Source: JAIOYV01 sp964388245
GTDB lineage: Bacteria; Bacteroidota; Bacteroidia; Bacteroidales; M50B96
DNA: 5,617 nucleotides
Direction: 5' to 3'
Assembly (NCBI GenBank): GCA_964388245.1
Contig: CAYLZH010000289.1
Coordinates: 1-5,617, forward strand
The position numbers and the translations under genes are program-made. The notes under the pieces are model-generated. The model saw only the letters and a program-made list of their open reading frames with translations, was not told the origin of the DNA and did not search any database. Below, piece after piece: positions 1 to 5,483 of the stretch; the stretch's first letter is position 1, and each line of letters begins with the position of its first letter.

Positions 1-163
1 ATCAACCGATATTTTTTATCCTTGAAAGAAAATCGCGCAATGTGGGTTAATGATTATATTGAATTTAATCACCACTTGTTATAATCATAATTCCGAATAT
101 AGTATTGGACCTCCCTCTGGTGCTGCAGAATTTCTTATTAATAAGCTTGACCTAAATGAGTGA
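1..163 (+). pseudogene. Coding-like scraps at left edge, possible transposase tail remnant
   Basis: The first frame is open from the window edge to a TAA at 82-84 and reads INRYFLSLKENRAMWVNDY and onward. The second frame takes over and reads HNSEYSIGPPSGAAEFLINK, ending at TGA 161-163. The first piece loosely resembles the RFFxSLKxExxWxxDY stretch of IS3-type transposases, and the second loosely resembles their LGxxTPAEF tail. This would mean a decayed or frameshifted C-terminus. An alternative is a 37-residue ORF from ATG 50 with a cysteine after a short hydrophobic stretch (LITTC), as in a tiny lipoprotein. No catalytic residues are visible and neither reading is secure; the left edge may also be a contig end. 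Confidence 0.2.
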
Positions 164-369
164 AACCAGATCTGCGGAAATCCGCACAATTTGCAGCCGT
201 AGCCAAGTCTGTAGGAAAGACAAAATATTTGCGGATATTATAAATATGAAGGATAAAACAAATCATAAAAGCAACCATTAAACCTCATCTGGCATCATAA
301 AAAATACAAACATCACAAAGCTTTATAATCGGTGATTGTTATAACTTGACTTCCAAAACATTTATAATT
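164..369. other. Intergenic region upstream of the outer-membrane protein gene
   Basis: No gene is visible here. The stretch holds the palindrome at 173-186 and an imperfect dyad, TTATAATC at 323-330 and GATTGTTATAA at 334-344, which could form a bulged hairpin shortly before the start codon at 370. I found no good match to the Bacteroidetes TAnnTTTG promoter element and no Shine-Dalgarno sequence, so the promoter for the downstream pair is not placed. Confidence 0.4.
173..186. repeat. Perfect short palindrome TGCGGA-AA-TCCGCA
   Basis: Two perfectly complementary 6-base arms are separated by two bases, in otherwise AT-rich intergenic DNA. A third GCGGAT half-site lies at 231-236. No T-tract follows, so this is not an intrinsic terminator. 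The two-base spacer suits a dimeric protein-binding site better than an RNA hairpin. It lies about 185 bases before the outer-membrane protein gene, so a regulatory role is possible but unproven. Confidence 0.4.
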
Positions 370-1149
370 ATGATTAGAAAACTATTGTTTTTCATTTTTA
401 CTGTACTGGCAATTTTATCTCCTGATGTTTTATCAGGCCAGGAAGGAAAAATAAGATTAATTGGAATAGAAACCGGATCGGACTACCAAGCCTGCCAATC
501 GACCAATTATGATTTTATCCGTGGAACCGTTGATGTTTCAACTTTTGGCATTAATAACGATGTAAATAACCTGAGTTTATCATTTCAGAAATGGTACGTG
601 GGAGCAAAAGTTGAATATCGCATTTATCAAAATAAAATTGGCATTTTTAGTGGAATCCGGTTTTCACAGGCAAAAAGCTCGTTAAGTAAATCAACTACAT
701 ATTCAGGCACTTCCAACTTTTTCTATCTGCTTAATAAGCAAGAAGGGACTACCACTGAGTTTTTAAAAATAACAGAGATAAACAGGACCTCGAACTACCT
801 GGGAATTCCTGCCGGGATAAAATATCATTTGTTCAGCATTTTCAGCATGAATGTATTTGTTAAAGCAGCTGGCGAGATCAACTATTATTTTAATACAACA
901 TCCGATGTTAAATTTTACAACAATGAAATGGAACCTTACAAAGATGAGGTACTGGAAAAATTCAAGGATCCGAATAAATTACTCATTATGTTTTATGGAG
1001 CCTTCGGTTTAAGGATAGGTAAAACCAACAAAGCAAATATAAGTATTGAATCAGTTGCTCCATCTTATATCATCACTAAGAATCCGTCCGGACTTGTTGA
1101 ATCTCAAACAGGTGGAGGATTTCAAATAAATATTCAAATACCTTTTTAA
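370..1149 (+). CDS. Outer-membrane beta-barrel protein, PorT-like
   Basis: This encodes about 259 residues from the ATG at 370. I chose that start because the protein then begins MIRKLLFFIFTVLAILSP, a textbook signal peptide, with likely cleavage near LSGQ (about residue 23). A TTG at 346 would add eight residues (MTSKTFII) ahead of the signal peptide and is less likely. The mature part alternates short aromatic-rich beta strands (WYVGAKVEYRIY, GIFSGIRFS, LGIPAGIKYHL, MFYGAFGLRIG) and ends in phenylalanine (INIQIPF), as outer-membrane barrels often do. The LGIPAGIKY segment is typical of the OMP_b-brl_2 (PorT-like) family. The likely location is the outer membrane; substrate and partners are unknown. 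The gene is 11 bases upstream of a lipoprotein gene and probably co-transcribed with it. The barrel class is fairly sure; the specific function is not. Confidence 0.75.
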   Translation: MIRKLLFFIFTVLAILSPDVLSGQEGKIRLIGIETGSDYQACQSTNYDFIRGTVDVSTFGINNDVNNLSLSFQKWYVGAKVEYRIYQNKIGIFSGIRFSQAKSSLSKSTTYSGTSNFFYLLNKQEGTTTEFLKITEINRTSNYLGIPAGIKYHLFSIFSMNVFVKAAGEINYYFNTTSDVKFYNNEMEPYKDEVLEKFKDPNKLLIMFYGAFGLRIGKTNKANISIESVAPSYIITKNPSGLVESQTGGGFQINIQIPF

Positions 1150-1160
1150 CCAAGCAAACG

Positions 1161-1775
1161 ATGAACAAAAACAGTTATTTATTATTCGTTCTGATTTTAA
1201 GCATTAGCCTTTCGTCATGCATGAAAGACATGGAGCTGGAGCAATCCGTTTTCATAGCCGATCCGGAATATCCGGGTTTGCCACAGTATTCCGAATGGGG
1301 ATACAACACATTTGGGGCCTACTACGACCGGGAGATATTTGTATCGAACGACATTGAAATCCCATTAAAGGTTATTGTAACTACCGACACAACAACTTTT
1401 TCATTTAAAGGTCAGAAAGGGAGTGGATATTATGGCAATTCAACCATGGCCGTTAAATTTATTGTACCCGGATTTTATCCCCGCAATTATGCCGACCTGT
1501 TGGTACTGAACGATTCAATAGTTGACATCAACACGTCGGGTGGCGACATAAAAATTTATATCGACGGAAACCTTGTCGAAGCCACAATCCTAAACGGCAA
1601 CATTGATTTTAACAGGGTACAGCGATTAATTGTTGATGCAGAACAGGTCCAGTTAATTGCTTCCGGTTATTTCTTTTTTCAGGTAATAATAAACGATGAA
1701 CCTATTTCAATATCCAATGGCCGGTTCGACATCGGGATTGGTGCCAGTAATTTTTTCGACCTTAGTGAATTATAA
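1161..1775 (+). CDS. Lipoprotein of unknown family
   Basis: This 204-residue protein starts with a clear lipoprotein signal: basic N-terminus, hydrophobic core and lipobox LSSC, with the lipidated cysteine at residue 20. The residues after it (MKDMELE) put K and D close to the cysteine. That resembles the K-(D/E)-rich lipoprotein export signal known for surface lipoproteins in some Bacteroidetes, so surface exposure is possible but inferred. The rest is predicted beta-rich: an aromatic stretch around EYPGLPQYSEWGY, a Thr-rich VIVTTDTTTFSF segment and a repeated DI-x-IYIDGN-like pattern near the middle. I recognise no family. It follows the barrel gene by 11 bases, so the two probably form an operon and may work together at the outer membrane. 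It converges on porD, whose stop is only 27 bases beyond its own. Confidence 0.7.
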   Translation: MNKNSYLLFVLILSISLSSCMKDMELEQSVFIADPEYPGLPQYSEWGYNTFGAYYDREIFVSNDIEIPLKVIVTTDTTTFSFKGQKGSGYYGNSTMAVKFIVPGFYPRNYADLLVLNDSIVDINTSGGDIKIYIDGNLVEATILNGNIDFNRVQRLIVDAEQVQLIASGYFFFQVIINDEPISISNGRFDIGIGASNFFDLSEL

Positions 1776-1778
1776 AAG

Positions 1779-1803
1779 GGAATTCGTTAGTGAGCAGGAT
1801 TCC
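1779..1803. terminator. Weak hairpin between convergent genes
   Basis: GGAATTC at 1779-1785 can pair with GGATTCC at 1797-1803, with one G-T wobble and an 11-base loop. It sits in the 27-base gap between the convergent lipoprotein and porD genes and touches the last base of the porD stop codon. The flanking AAAATTT and TATAAAA are AT-rich, but there is no clean T-tract. It could serve as a weak bidirectional terminator; chance is a real alternative. Confidence 0.25.
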
Positions 1804-2768
1804 TAAAATTTACCACCTGGTCTCATGCTTCCGCCCGGTTGGCTGAAGTTATTACCAGGTTGTTGAGCCTCTTTAATCTTTGCATACTTGGATGTATTCG
1901 ACGGATCCACCTCGTTTAAGATTTGCACCACCCTGTTTTTTTCATCAGGAAAAGATTCGGAGAAAATATTTACAAGTTCATCAGCCTTAGCATCGAAAAA
2001 CAGTTGCATAAGAAACGAACCTGGTTTATCGCGATGCACTTGCTGCAATAGTCTGAGACTCTCGGCAATTACCGAACGGCCATCGCTAACCTTCTGGCTC
2101 ATAACATCGAGGCCTAAGCGATGATACTGGTACATGCATTGTCTTATGCCCGAATAGCGATCGTTCATCAGGTTTTCGACCAGCCAATAGCGATTTTTCA
2201 AACTCTCGAACGCTTTCCAGCCTTTTTCCTGTGCATTTTGTGAACGGTTTACAATGGCCTCAGCCTTCTCAAAAAAAGGCGTTCCGCCTTCCATACCGTA
2301 AGAATCATAATCGAGGCCAAGAATAATATAAATATAAAATGCTACTATATTGATTAGATTTGAATTTGAACCACTTTCATTGAATTCGAGAGGCTCAAAT
2401 TCAACATACCGGATGTGAAAATTATTGTCGACATAATTTATTAAGACCGAATTATATGATGAGTTATAAACCGGACGACGTGCCTGAACCTGTATCTTTC
2501 CTTTAAATTCATCAACCGAAAGCTCTTCGGTGAGGGTAATCATAATATTACAATCGATTTTTTCTTCGGGCGAAAAAACATGGCTGGTCCATTTTCGATT
2601 GTTGATAAATTCAAATAATTCACTTTGCAGGGTGCGGAATATCTGCTTGTTAGTACCCTGTATCTGTTGCGACATCACTTGTATTTTACAATCGAACTCT
2701 TGAGCCCCGGTGCTTAAAAAAAGGAGTAATCCAAAAATGGAAAGTAATATAGTTCTGGTTTTTCTCAT
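1803..2768 (-). CDS. porD: DUF4835 family protein, type IX secretion-associated PorD
   Basis: This 321-residue secreted protein opens with a signal peptide (MRKTRTILLSIFGLLLFLST, likely cleavage after GA at residue 22), which fixes the ATG at 2768. The body matches my memory of the DUF4835/PorD family: QEFDCKIQVMSQQIQGTN just after the signal, then SELFEFINNRKW, LINYVDNNFHIRY, and a central FYIYIILGLDYDSY followed by GGTPFFEKAEAIVNRSQ. The C-terminus is Gly/Pro-rich and low-complexity (QQPGNNFSQPGGSMRPGGKF). The family is restricted to Bacteroidetes and is linked by name to the type IX secretion system; its biochemical role is not known to me. It is usually found next to coaBC, as here, but the usual downstream recN is replaced by the convergent barrel/lipoprotein pair. 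The family call is firm; a direct part in secretion is inference. Confidence 0.8.
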   Translation of the reverse strand: MRKTRTILLSIFGLLLFLSTGAQEFDCKIQVMSQQIQGTNKQIFRTLQSELFEFINNRKWTSHVFSPEEKIDCNIMITLTEELSVDEFKGKIQVQARRPVYNSSYNSVLINYVDNNFHIRYVEFEPLEFNESGSNSNLINIVAFYIYIILGLDYDSYGMEGGTPFFEKAEAIVNRSQNAQEKGWKAFESLKNRYWLVENLMNDRYSGIRQCMYQYHRLGLDVMSQKVSDGRSVIAESLRLLQQVHRDKPGSFLMQLFFDAKADELVNIFSESFPDEKNRVVQILNEVDPSNTSKYAKIKEAQQPGNNFSQPGGSMRPGGKF

Positions 2769-2813
2769 GATATCATCAAAATCTTTAATTCAGGTATAAA
2801 GATAGTTGTTTAC
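2767..2813. repeat. 47-base repeat, copy 1 (porD leader)
   Basis: This segment aligns without gaps to 2931-2977, with 39 of 47 identical bases. It covers the porD leader up to the second base of the start codon and stops exactly where the run of Ns begins, so it may extend into the gap. Both copies keep an inverted repeat, CTTTA-N9-TAAAG, here at 2783-2801. Confidence 0.7.
2797..2804 (-). promoter_or_regulatory. Candidate -7 promoter element of porD
   Basis: On the minus strand this reads TATCTTTA, seven of eight matches to the Bacteroidetes -7 consensus TAnnTTTG. It sits 28 bases before the porD start codon, a plausible distance. The partner -33 TTTG would fall inside or beyond the run of Ns and cannot be checked. 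It overlaps the dyad CTTTA-N9-TAAAG at 2783-2801, so an operator at this site is conceivable. It suggests porD can be transcribed independently of coaBC. Confidence 0.4.
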
Positions 2814-2823
2814 NNNNNNNNNN
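2814..2823. other. Assembly gap (ten Ns)
   Basis: Ten ambiguous bases mark a scaffold join of unknown true length. They separate the porD-side contig from the coaBC-side contig. Copies of a 47-base repeat lie on both sides, which may be why the assembly broke here. Confidence 0.98.
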
Positions 2824-2824
2824 C

Positions 2825-2953
2825 TCCCATTGTATTAATATATTCAAAATTTAATATTTTATTATCTATAAGTGAAAAAATATACGATTGTTTTGCACTT
2901 GTCAGTTTGTTTTGAGCATCCTGTAGGTTTATGATATCAACAAGACCTTTATT
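2825..2953 (-). pseudogene. Fragment resembling the C-terminus of a TolC-family outer-membrane efflux protein
   Basis: The minus strand is open for 43 codons, beginning NKGLVDIINLQDAQNKLTSA and ending EYINTMG at the gap edge. The G-L-V-D-x-x-x-L-x-D-A-Q-x-x-L-x-x-A-K-x-x-Y pattern is the last helical hairpin of the OEP/TolC family, where DAQ(N/R)xLxxA is characteristic; those proteins form the outer-membrane channel of RND or ABC efflux and secretion systems. The frame has no start: TGA (2954-2956) and TAG lie directly upstream, where the family would have another 350 or more residues. It is therefore a decayed fragment, a chimeric contig end, or a chance coding-like stretch. The coding-like composition makes chance less likely. 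Its first ten codons overlap repeat copy 2. Confidence 0.4.
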
Positions 2954-2977
2954 TCAAGTCTAAAGACAATTGTTTAC
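2931..2977. repeat. 47-base repeat, copy 2
   Basis: This matches the porD leader at 2767-2813 with eight substitutions and no indels. The dyad CTTTA-N9-TAAAG is kept at 2947-2965. The minus-strand -7-like octamer becomes TGTCTTTA and loses its TA, so promoter activity is less likely than in copy 1. It is not followed by a start codon: the ATG of copy 1 is ATA here. Confidence 0.7.
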
Positions 2978-3136
2978 TATTTAGTCGCTATAAGATATCC
3001 ACAACAACTGCGTTATTCTTGCTTTAAAAACAGTTATCTACAACAGTAAACTCCTTGTTTTCAAAAGCTTCGTAAGCCTTGTTCTTGTCGATTTCTTATT
3101 ACCCACTCCAAAATATGAGCTTTCTAAGCGTCACTA
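2978..3136. other. Intergenic interval downstream of coaBC, no firm gene
   Basis: This interval lies between the coaBC stop and repeat copy 2. On the minus strand one frame reads EIDKNKAYEAFENKEFTVVD before a TAA, and after it a coding-like SKNNAVVVDIL before a TAG. These pieces could be worn coding sequence upstream of the TolC-like fragment, but I cannot match them to a family. No RNA gene or convincing terminator is seen. Confidence 0.35.
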
Positions 3137-4342
3137 TTAAATATTCATTGTTTTGATCATAGCGGAAACAATATCTTTTGCTACGTCAGCTTTAGCCTTT
3201 AACTCGAATTGCTGCTGATTATTGTTCGAGTCGATAATCGTAATTTTATTGGTGTCGTGGCCAAATCCTGCTCCGGCATCTCTTAATGAGTTCAGCACAA
3301 TAAAATCAAGCTTTTTTTTCCGAAGTTTATTTTTGGCATTCTCAAGTTCATTATCGGTTTCGAGCGCAAATCCAACCAAAACCTGATTTTCCTGCTTTAA
3401 CTCACCAAGCCTGGCAGCTATGTCTTTTGTGGGTTCTAATTCGATGGTGAATTTACCGTCTCCTCGCTTTACCTTGCTTGAACCTTTTGATACAGGTGTG
3501 AAATCTGAAACAGCAGCCGACATAATTGCACCATCCATTTTAGGAAAACGATTTACTGACTCAGTATACATTTCCGCTGCTGTACTAATATCGATTCTGT
3601 GAATATTCGCATGATCAACAGACAATGATACCGGCCCGGCAATCAGGAAAACTTTAGCGCCGCGATCAGCAAGCTCTTCGGCAATAGCAAATCCCATCTT
3701 CCCGCTCGAGTAATTTCCAACAAACCGTACGGGATCTATATTCTCGTAGGTTGGCCCAGCTGTAACAAGGAATTTCTTACCTGCTAAAATTTCCCGGGAA
3801 CCAAAATGATCAATGATTAACTGAAGGATTTCCTCAGGTTCTTCCATGCGCCCTTTGCCACAGAGTCCACTGGCCAATTCACCACTCGCAGGATCAATAA
3901 TTGTATTTCCGAATGATTTTAATATTTCAATATTTTTCTGAATGGCGGGATGTTTAAACATGTCAAGGTCCATTGCAGGTGCAATAAAAACCGGACATTT
4001 GGCCGAAAGATAAGTTGTAAGCAACAGGTTATCGGCAATGCCGTTGGCAAGTTTCCCTAAAGTGTTGGCCGAACAGGGTGCAATAAGCATCAGGTCGGCC
4101 CATAAACCCATATCGACATGGCTATGCCAGGTGCCATCTGTAGAAGTAAAAAATTCGCTGTCGACCGATTTGCCCGACAGTGCCGATAAAGTTACCGGTG
4201 TAATGAATTCTTTGCCAGCCGGAGTAATTAACACCTTTACTTCGGCTCCTTCTTTCACCAACATCCTAAGAAGAATAGCTGCCTTGTAAGCAGCTATACT
4301 TCCTGTAATTCCCAGTATTATTTTTTTGTTCTTCAACTTCAT
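3137..4342 (-). CDS. coaBC: Bifunctional phosphopantothenoylcysteine decarboxylase / phosphopantothenate-cysteine ligase
   Basis: This cytoplasmic enzyme catalyses two steps of coenzyme A synthesis: joining cysteine to 4'-phosphopantothenate (CoaB, C-terminal) and FMN-dependent decarboxylation to 4'-phosphopantetheine (CoaC, N-terminal). At 401 residues it has the normal full length. The CoaC half (about 1-185) shows GSIAAYKA at 14-21, the catalytic histidine H75 in SHVDM, the PAMDLDM loop at 122-128 and the active-site flap cysteine C161 in GLCGKGRMEEP. The CoaB half (about 188-401) shows TAGPT at 194-198, N210 with YSSGKMG, the SAAVSDF segment, lysines 290/292, and FGHDTNKITIID at 360-371. 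The PxMN asparagine is aspartate (D125). A purine-rich GGTGGGGGAA precedes the ATG by about 10 bases. It lies 83 bases after rpoZ, in the usual Bacteroidetes neighbourhood. Confidence 0.96.
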   Translation of the reverse strand: MKLKNKKIILGITGSIAAYKAAILLRMLVKEGAEVKVLITPAGKEFITPVTLSALSGKSVDSEFFTSTDGTWHSHVDMGLWADLMLIAPCSANTLGKLANGIADNLLLTTYLSAKCPVFIAPAMDLDMFKHPAIQKNIEILKSFGNTIIDPASGELASGLCGKGRMEEPEEILQLIIDHFGSREILAGKKFLVTAGPTYENIDPVRFVGNYSSGKMGFAIAEELADRGAKVFLIAGPVSLSVDHANIHRIDISTAAEMYTESVNRFPKMDGAIMSAAVSDFTPVSKGSSKVKRGDGKFTIELEPTKDIAARLGELKQENQVLVGFALETDNELENAKNKLRKKKLDFIVLNSLRDAGAGFGHDTNKITIIDSNNNQQQFELKAKADVAKDIVSAMIKTMNI

Positions 4343-4425
4343 TGGCTAAATATTCCCCCACCGGATTATAACTTTGGAGCTAATCCCAAAAAAGCTTTAA
4401 ATTTGCTAAGCGAAATTAACGATCC
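4343..4425 (-). other. rpoZ-coaBC spacer with inverted repeat
   Basis: The 83-base spacer holds a perfect inverted repeat, GGATTA at 4363-4368 and TAATCC at 4381-4386, with a 12-base loop. No T-tract follows on the minus strand, so it is not a terminator. It could be an mRNA leader or processing hairpin before coaBC, or chance. Confidence 0.25.
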
Positions 4426-4746
4426 TTATTCCTCAGTAGGATTTCTGAAGTAGATTTCGTTATTGATAAACTCTTCGGTTGCAATCAGGGTTGGTTTAGG
4501 AAGGCGCTCGTAGTAACGTGAAATCTCAATCTGCTCTCTGTTCTCAAAAACTTCTTCGAGGTTATCAGTAAACGACGCAAATTCCTCAAGCTTATGATTC
4601 AACTCTTCTTTTACTTCCGAAGCAATTTGATTCGACCGTTTTGAGATTATGATTACCGATTCGTAAATATTTCCGGTTTCAGTATCCAATTTATCAAGAT
4701 CCCTGGTAATGGTCGTAAGTGCAGCAGTCGATTTTTTATAATCCAT
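4426..4746 (-). CDS. rpoZ: DNA-directed RNA polymerase subunit omega, Bacteroidetes type
   Basis: This 106-residue cytoplasmic protein is the small accessory subunit that binds beta-prime and helps RNA polymerase assembly and stability. The diagnostic part is GNIYESVIIISKRSNQIA at residues 25-42, corresponding to the helix that carries the RARQ-like motif in other omega subunits. The acidic middle (EEFASFTDNLEEVFENRE) and the ISRYYERLPKPTLIATEEF tail are typical of the Bacteroidetes version. The ATG at 4746 gives MDYKKSTAALTTITRD, the usual start of this version. It lies 41 bases after bamD and upstream of coaBC, in the order usual for the phylum, and is probably co-transcribed with both. Confidence 0.9.
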   Translation of the reverse strand: MDYKKSTAALTTITRDLDKLDTETGNIYESVIIISKRSNQIASEVKEELNHKLEEFASFTDNLEEVFENREQIEISRYYERLPKPTLIATEEFINNEIYFRNPTEE

Positions 4747-4787
4747 ATGATGTTGTTTATTAATTATCAGAATAACAAGTGTTTGCT

Positions 4788-5483
4788 TTATTTGTTTAAA
4801 TACTTTTTCGAGCCTTCGAAAATCTTTTGTACCTCTTTGGTTTTTTCGCTTCCGGGATATGCATTTACAAAAGCGTAATATTCTTCAATAGTCGATTCGA
4901 ATCGTTCCCCTTTTTTCGATGTTATACTATTGCTGGCTAACAAAAAGCTCGATTTTACAACCAGGAATAAAGTTTCTTCCCTGAATTTTGAATCGGGGTA
5001 TTCCTTGAGGCTGTTTTTTAAAGCTACTATTGCAGCTTTGTAATAACCAAGATCGAAATATAACTTTGCATTTTTAAACGATTTTGTTTCGAGTTTCCCA
5101 CGCAGTTTATCAATTATGTCATTGGCCTCGGCAATGCGTTCACTATCGGGATGCTTATTGATAAAATACTGCATTTCCTCTATTGCTTTTAGCGTGAAGG
5201 TCTGGTCGAGGCTGAATTTAGGTGAATCGAGATAATAGCAATATGCTCCAAGGTATTCTGCTTCTTCGGCACGTTCGCTTAATGGAAAGGTTGTTGCAAA
5301 GTTCCGGAAATAGTGTCCGGCAAGGATATAATCCTTTTGTCCATAGTGGCAATAAGCATAATAAAAATAAACATCCTCGGCTTTGCTTGTTCCGCGGTAA
5401 ATGCTTAATAGTTCGTCGAATAGAGCAACAGCACGGGCATAATCCTCCTTTTCGTAATACGCTTTGGCTTTTTCAAACTTCAA
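4788..5483 (-). CDS. bamD: Outer membrane protein assembly factor BamD, intact mature part
   Basis: BamD is an essential inner-leaflet outer-membrane lipoprotein that works with BamA to insert beta-barrel proteins. These 231 codons encode a helical TPR-like protein: AYYEKEDYARAVALFDELL, then FYYAYCHYGQKDYILAGHYF, the family hallmark LDSPKFSLDQTFTLKAIEEM, YFINKHPDSERIAEA, LYFDLGYYKAAIVALKN and a final EEYYAFVNAYPGS. The first usable start is a TTG at 5483, which is probably not the real start: the same frame continues upstream into a lipoprotein signal peptide and SEYQKV/SSDYELKF, the usual BamD N-terminus, but is broken by two stops. As written, translation from the TTG would give an unexported protein without a lipid anchor. 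The identity is confident; whether the gene is functional depends on the N-terminal sequence being right. Confidence 0.85.
   Translation of the reverse strand: MKFEKAKAYYEKEDYARAVALFDELLSIYRGTSKAEDVYFYYAYCHYGQKDYILAGHYFRNFATTFPLSERAEEAEYLGAYCYYLDSPKFSLDQTFTLKAIEEMQYFINKHPDSERIAEANDIIDKLRGKLETKSFKNAKLYFDLGYYKAAIVALKNSLKEYPDSKFREETLFLVVKSSFLLASNSITSKKGERFESTIEEYYAFVNAYPGSEKTKEVQKIFEGSKKYLNK

Noticed and set aside
76..344. TTGTTATAA occurring at 76-84 and 336-344
   Set aside because: A 9-base match in AT-rich DNA is expected by chance and has no further flanking similarity.
1888..2124. 78-codon open frame on the plus strand inside porD
   Set aside because: It is antisense to a well-supported gene, has unlikely composition (Ser/Cys-rich) and shows no family features.
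3119..3129. Hairpin GCTT-AGA-AAGC just after the coaBC stop, followed by TCATATTTT on the minus strand
   Set aside because: The stem has only four pairs and the T-tract is interrupted, so it is too weak to call a terminator.
3420..3602. 60-codon plus-strand open frame inside coaBC
   Set aside because: It is an antisense shadow of a clearly conserved enzyme gene.
4038..4289. 83-codon plus-strand open frame inside coaBC
   Set aside because: It is an antisense shadow of the CoaC domain with no independent signal.
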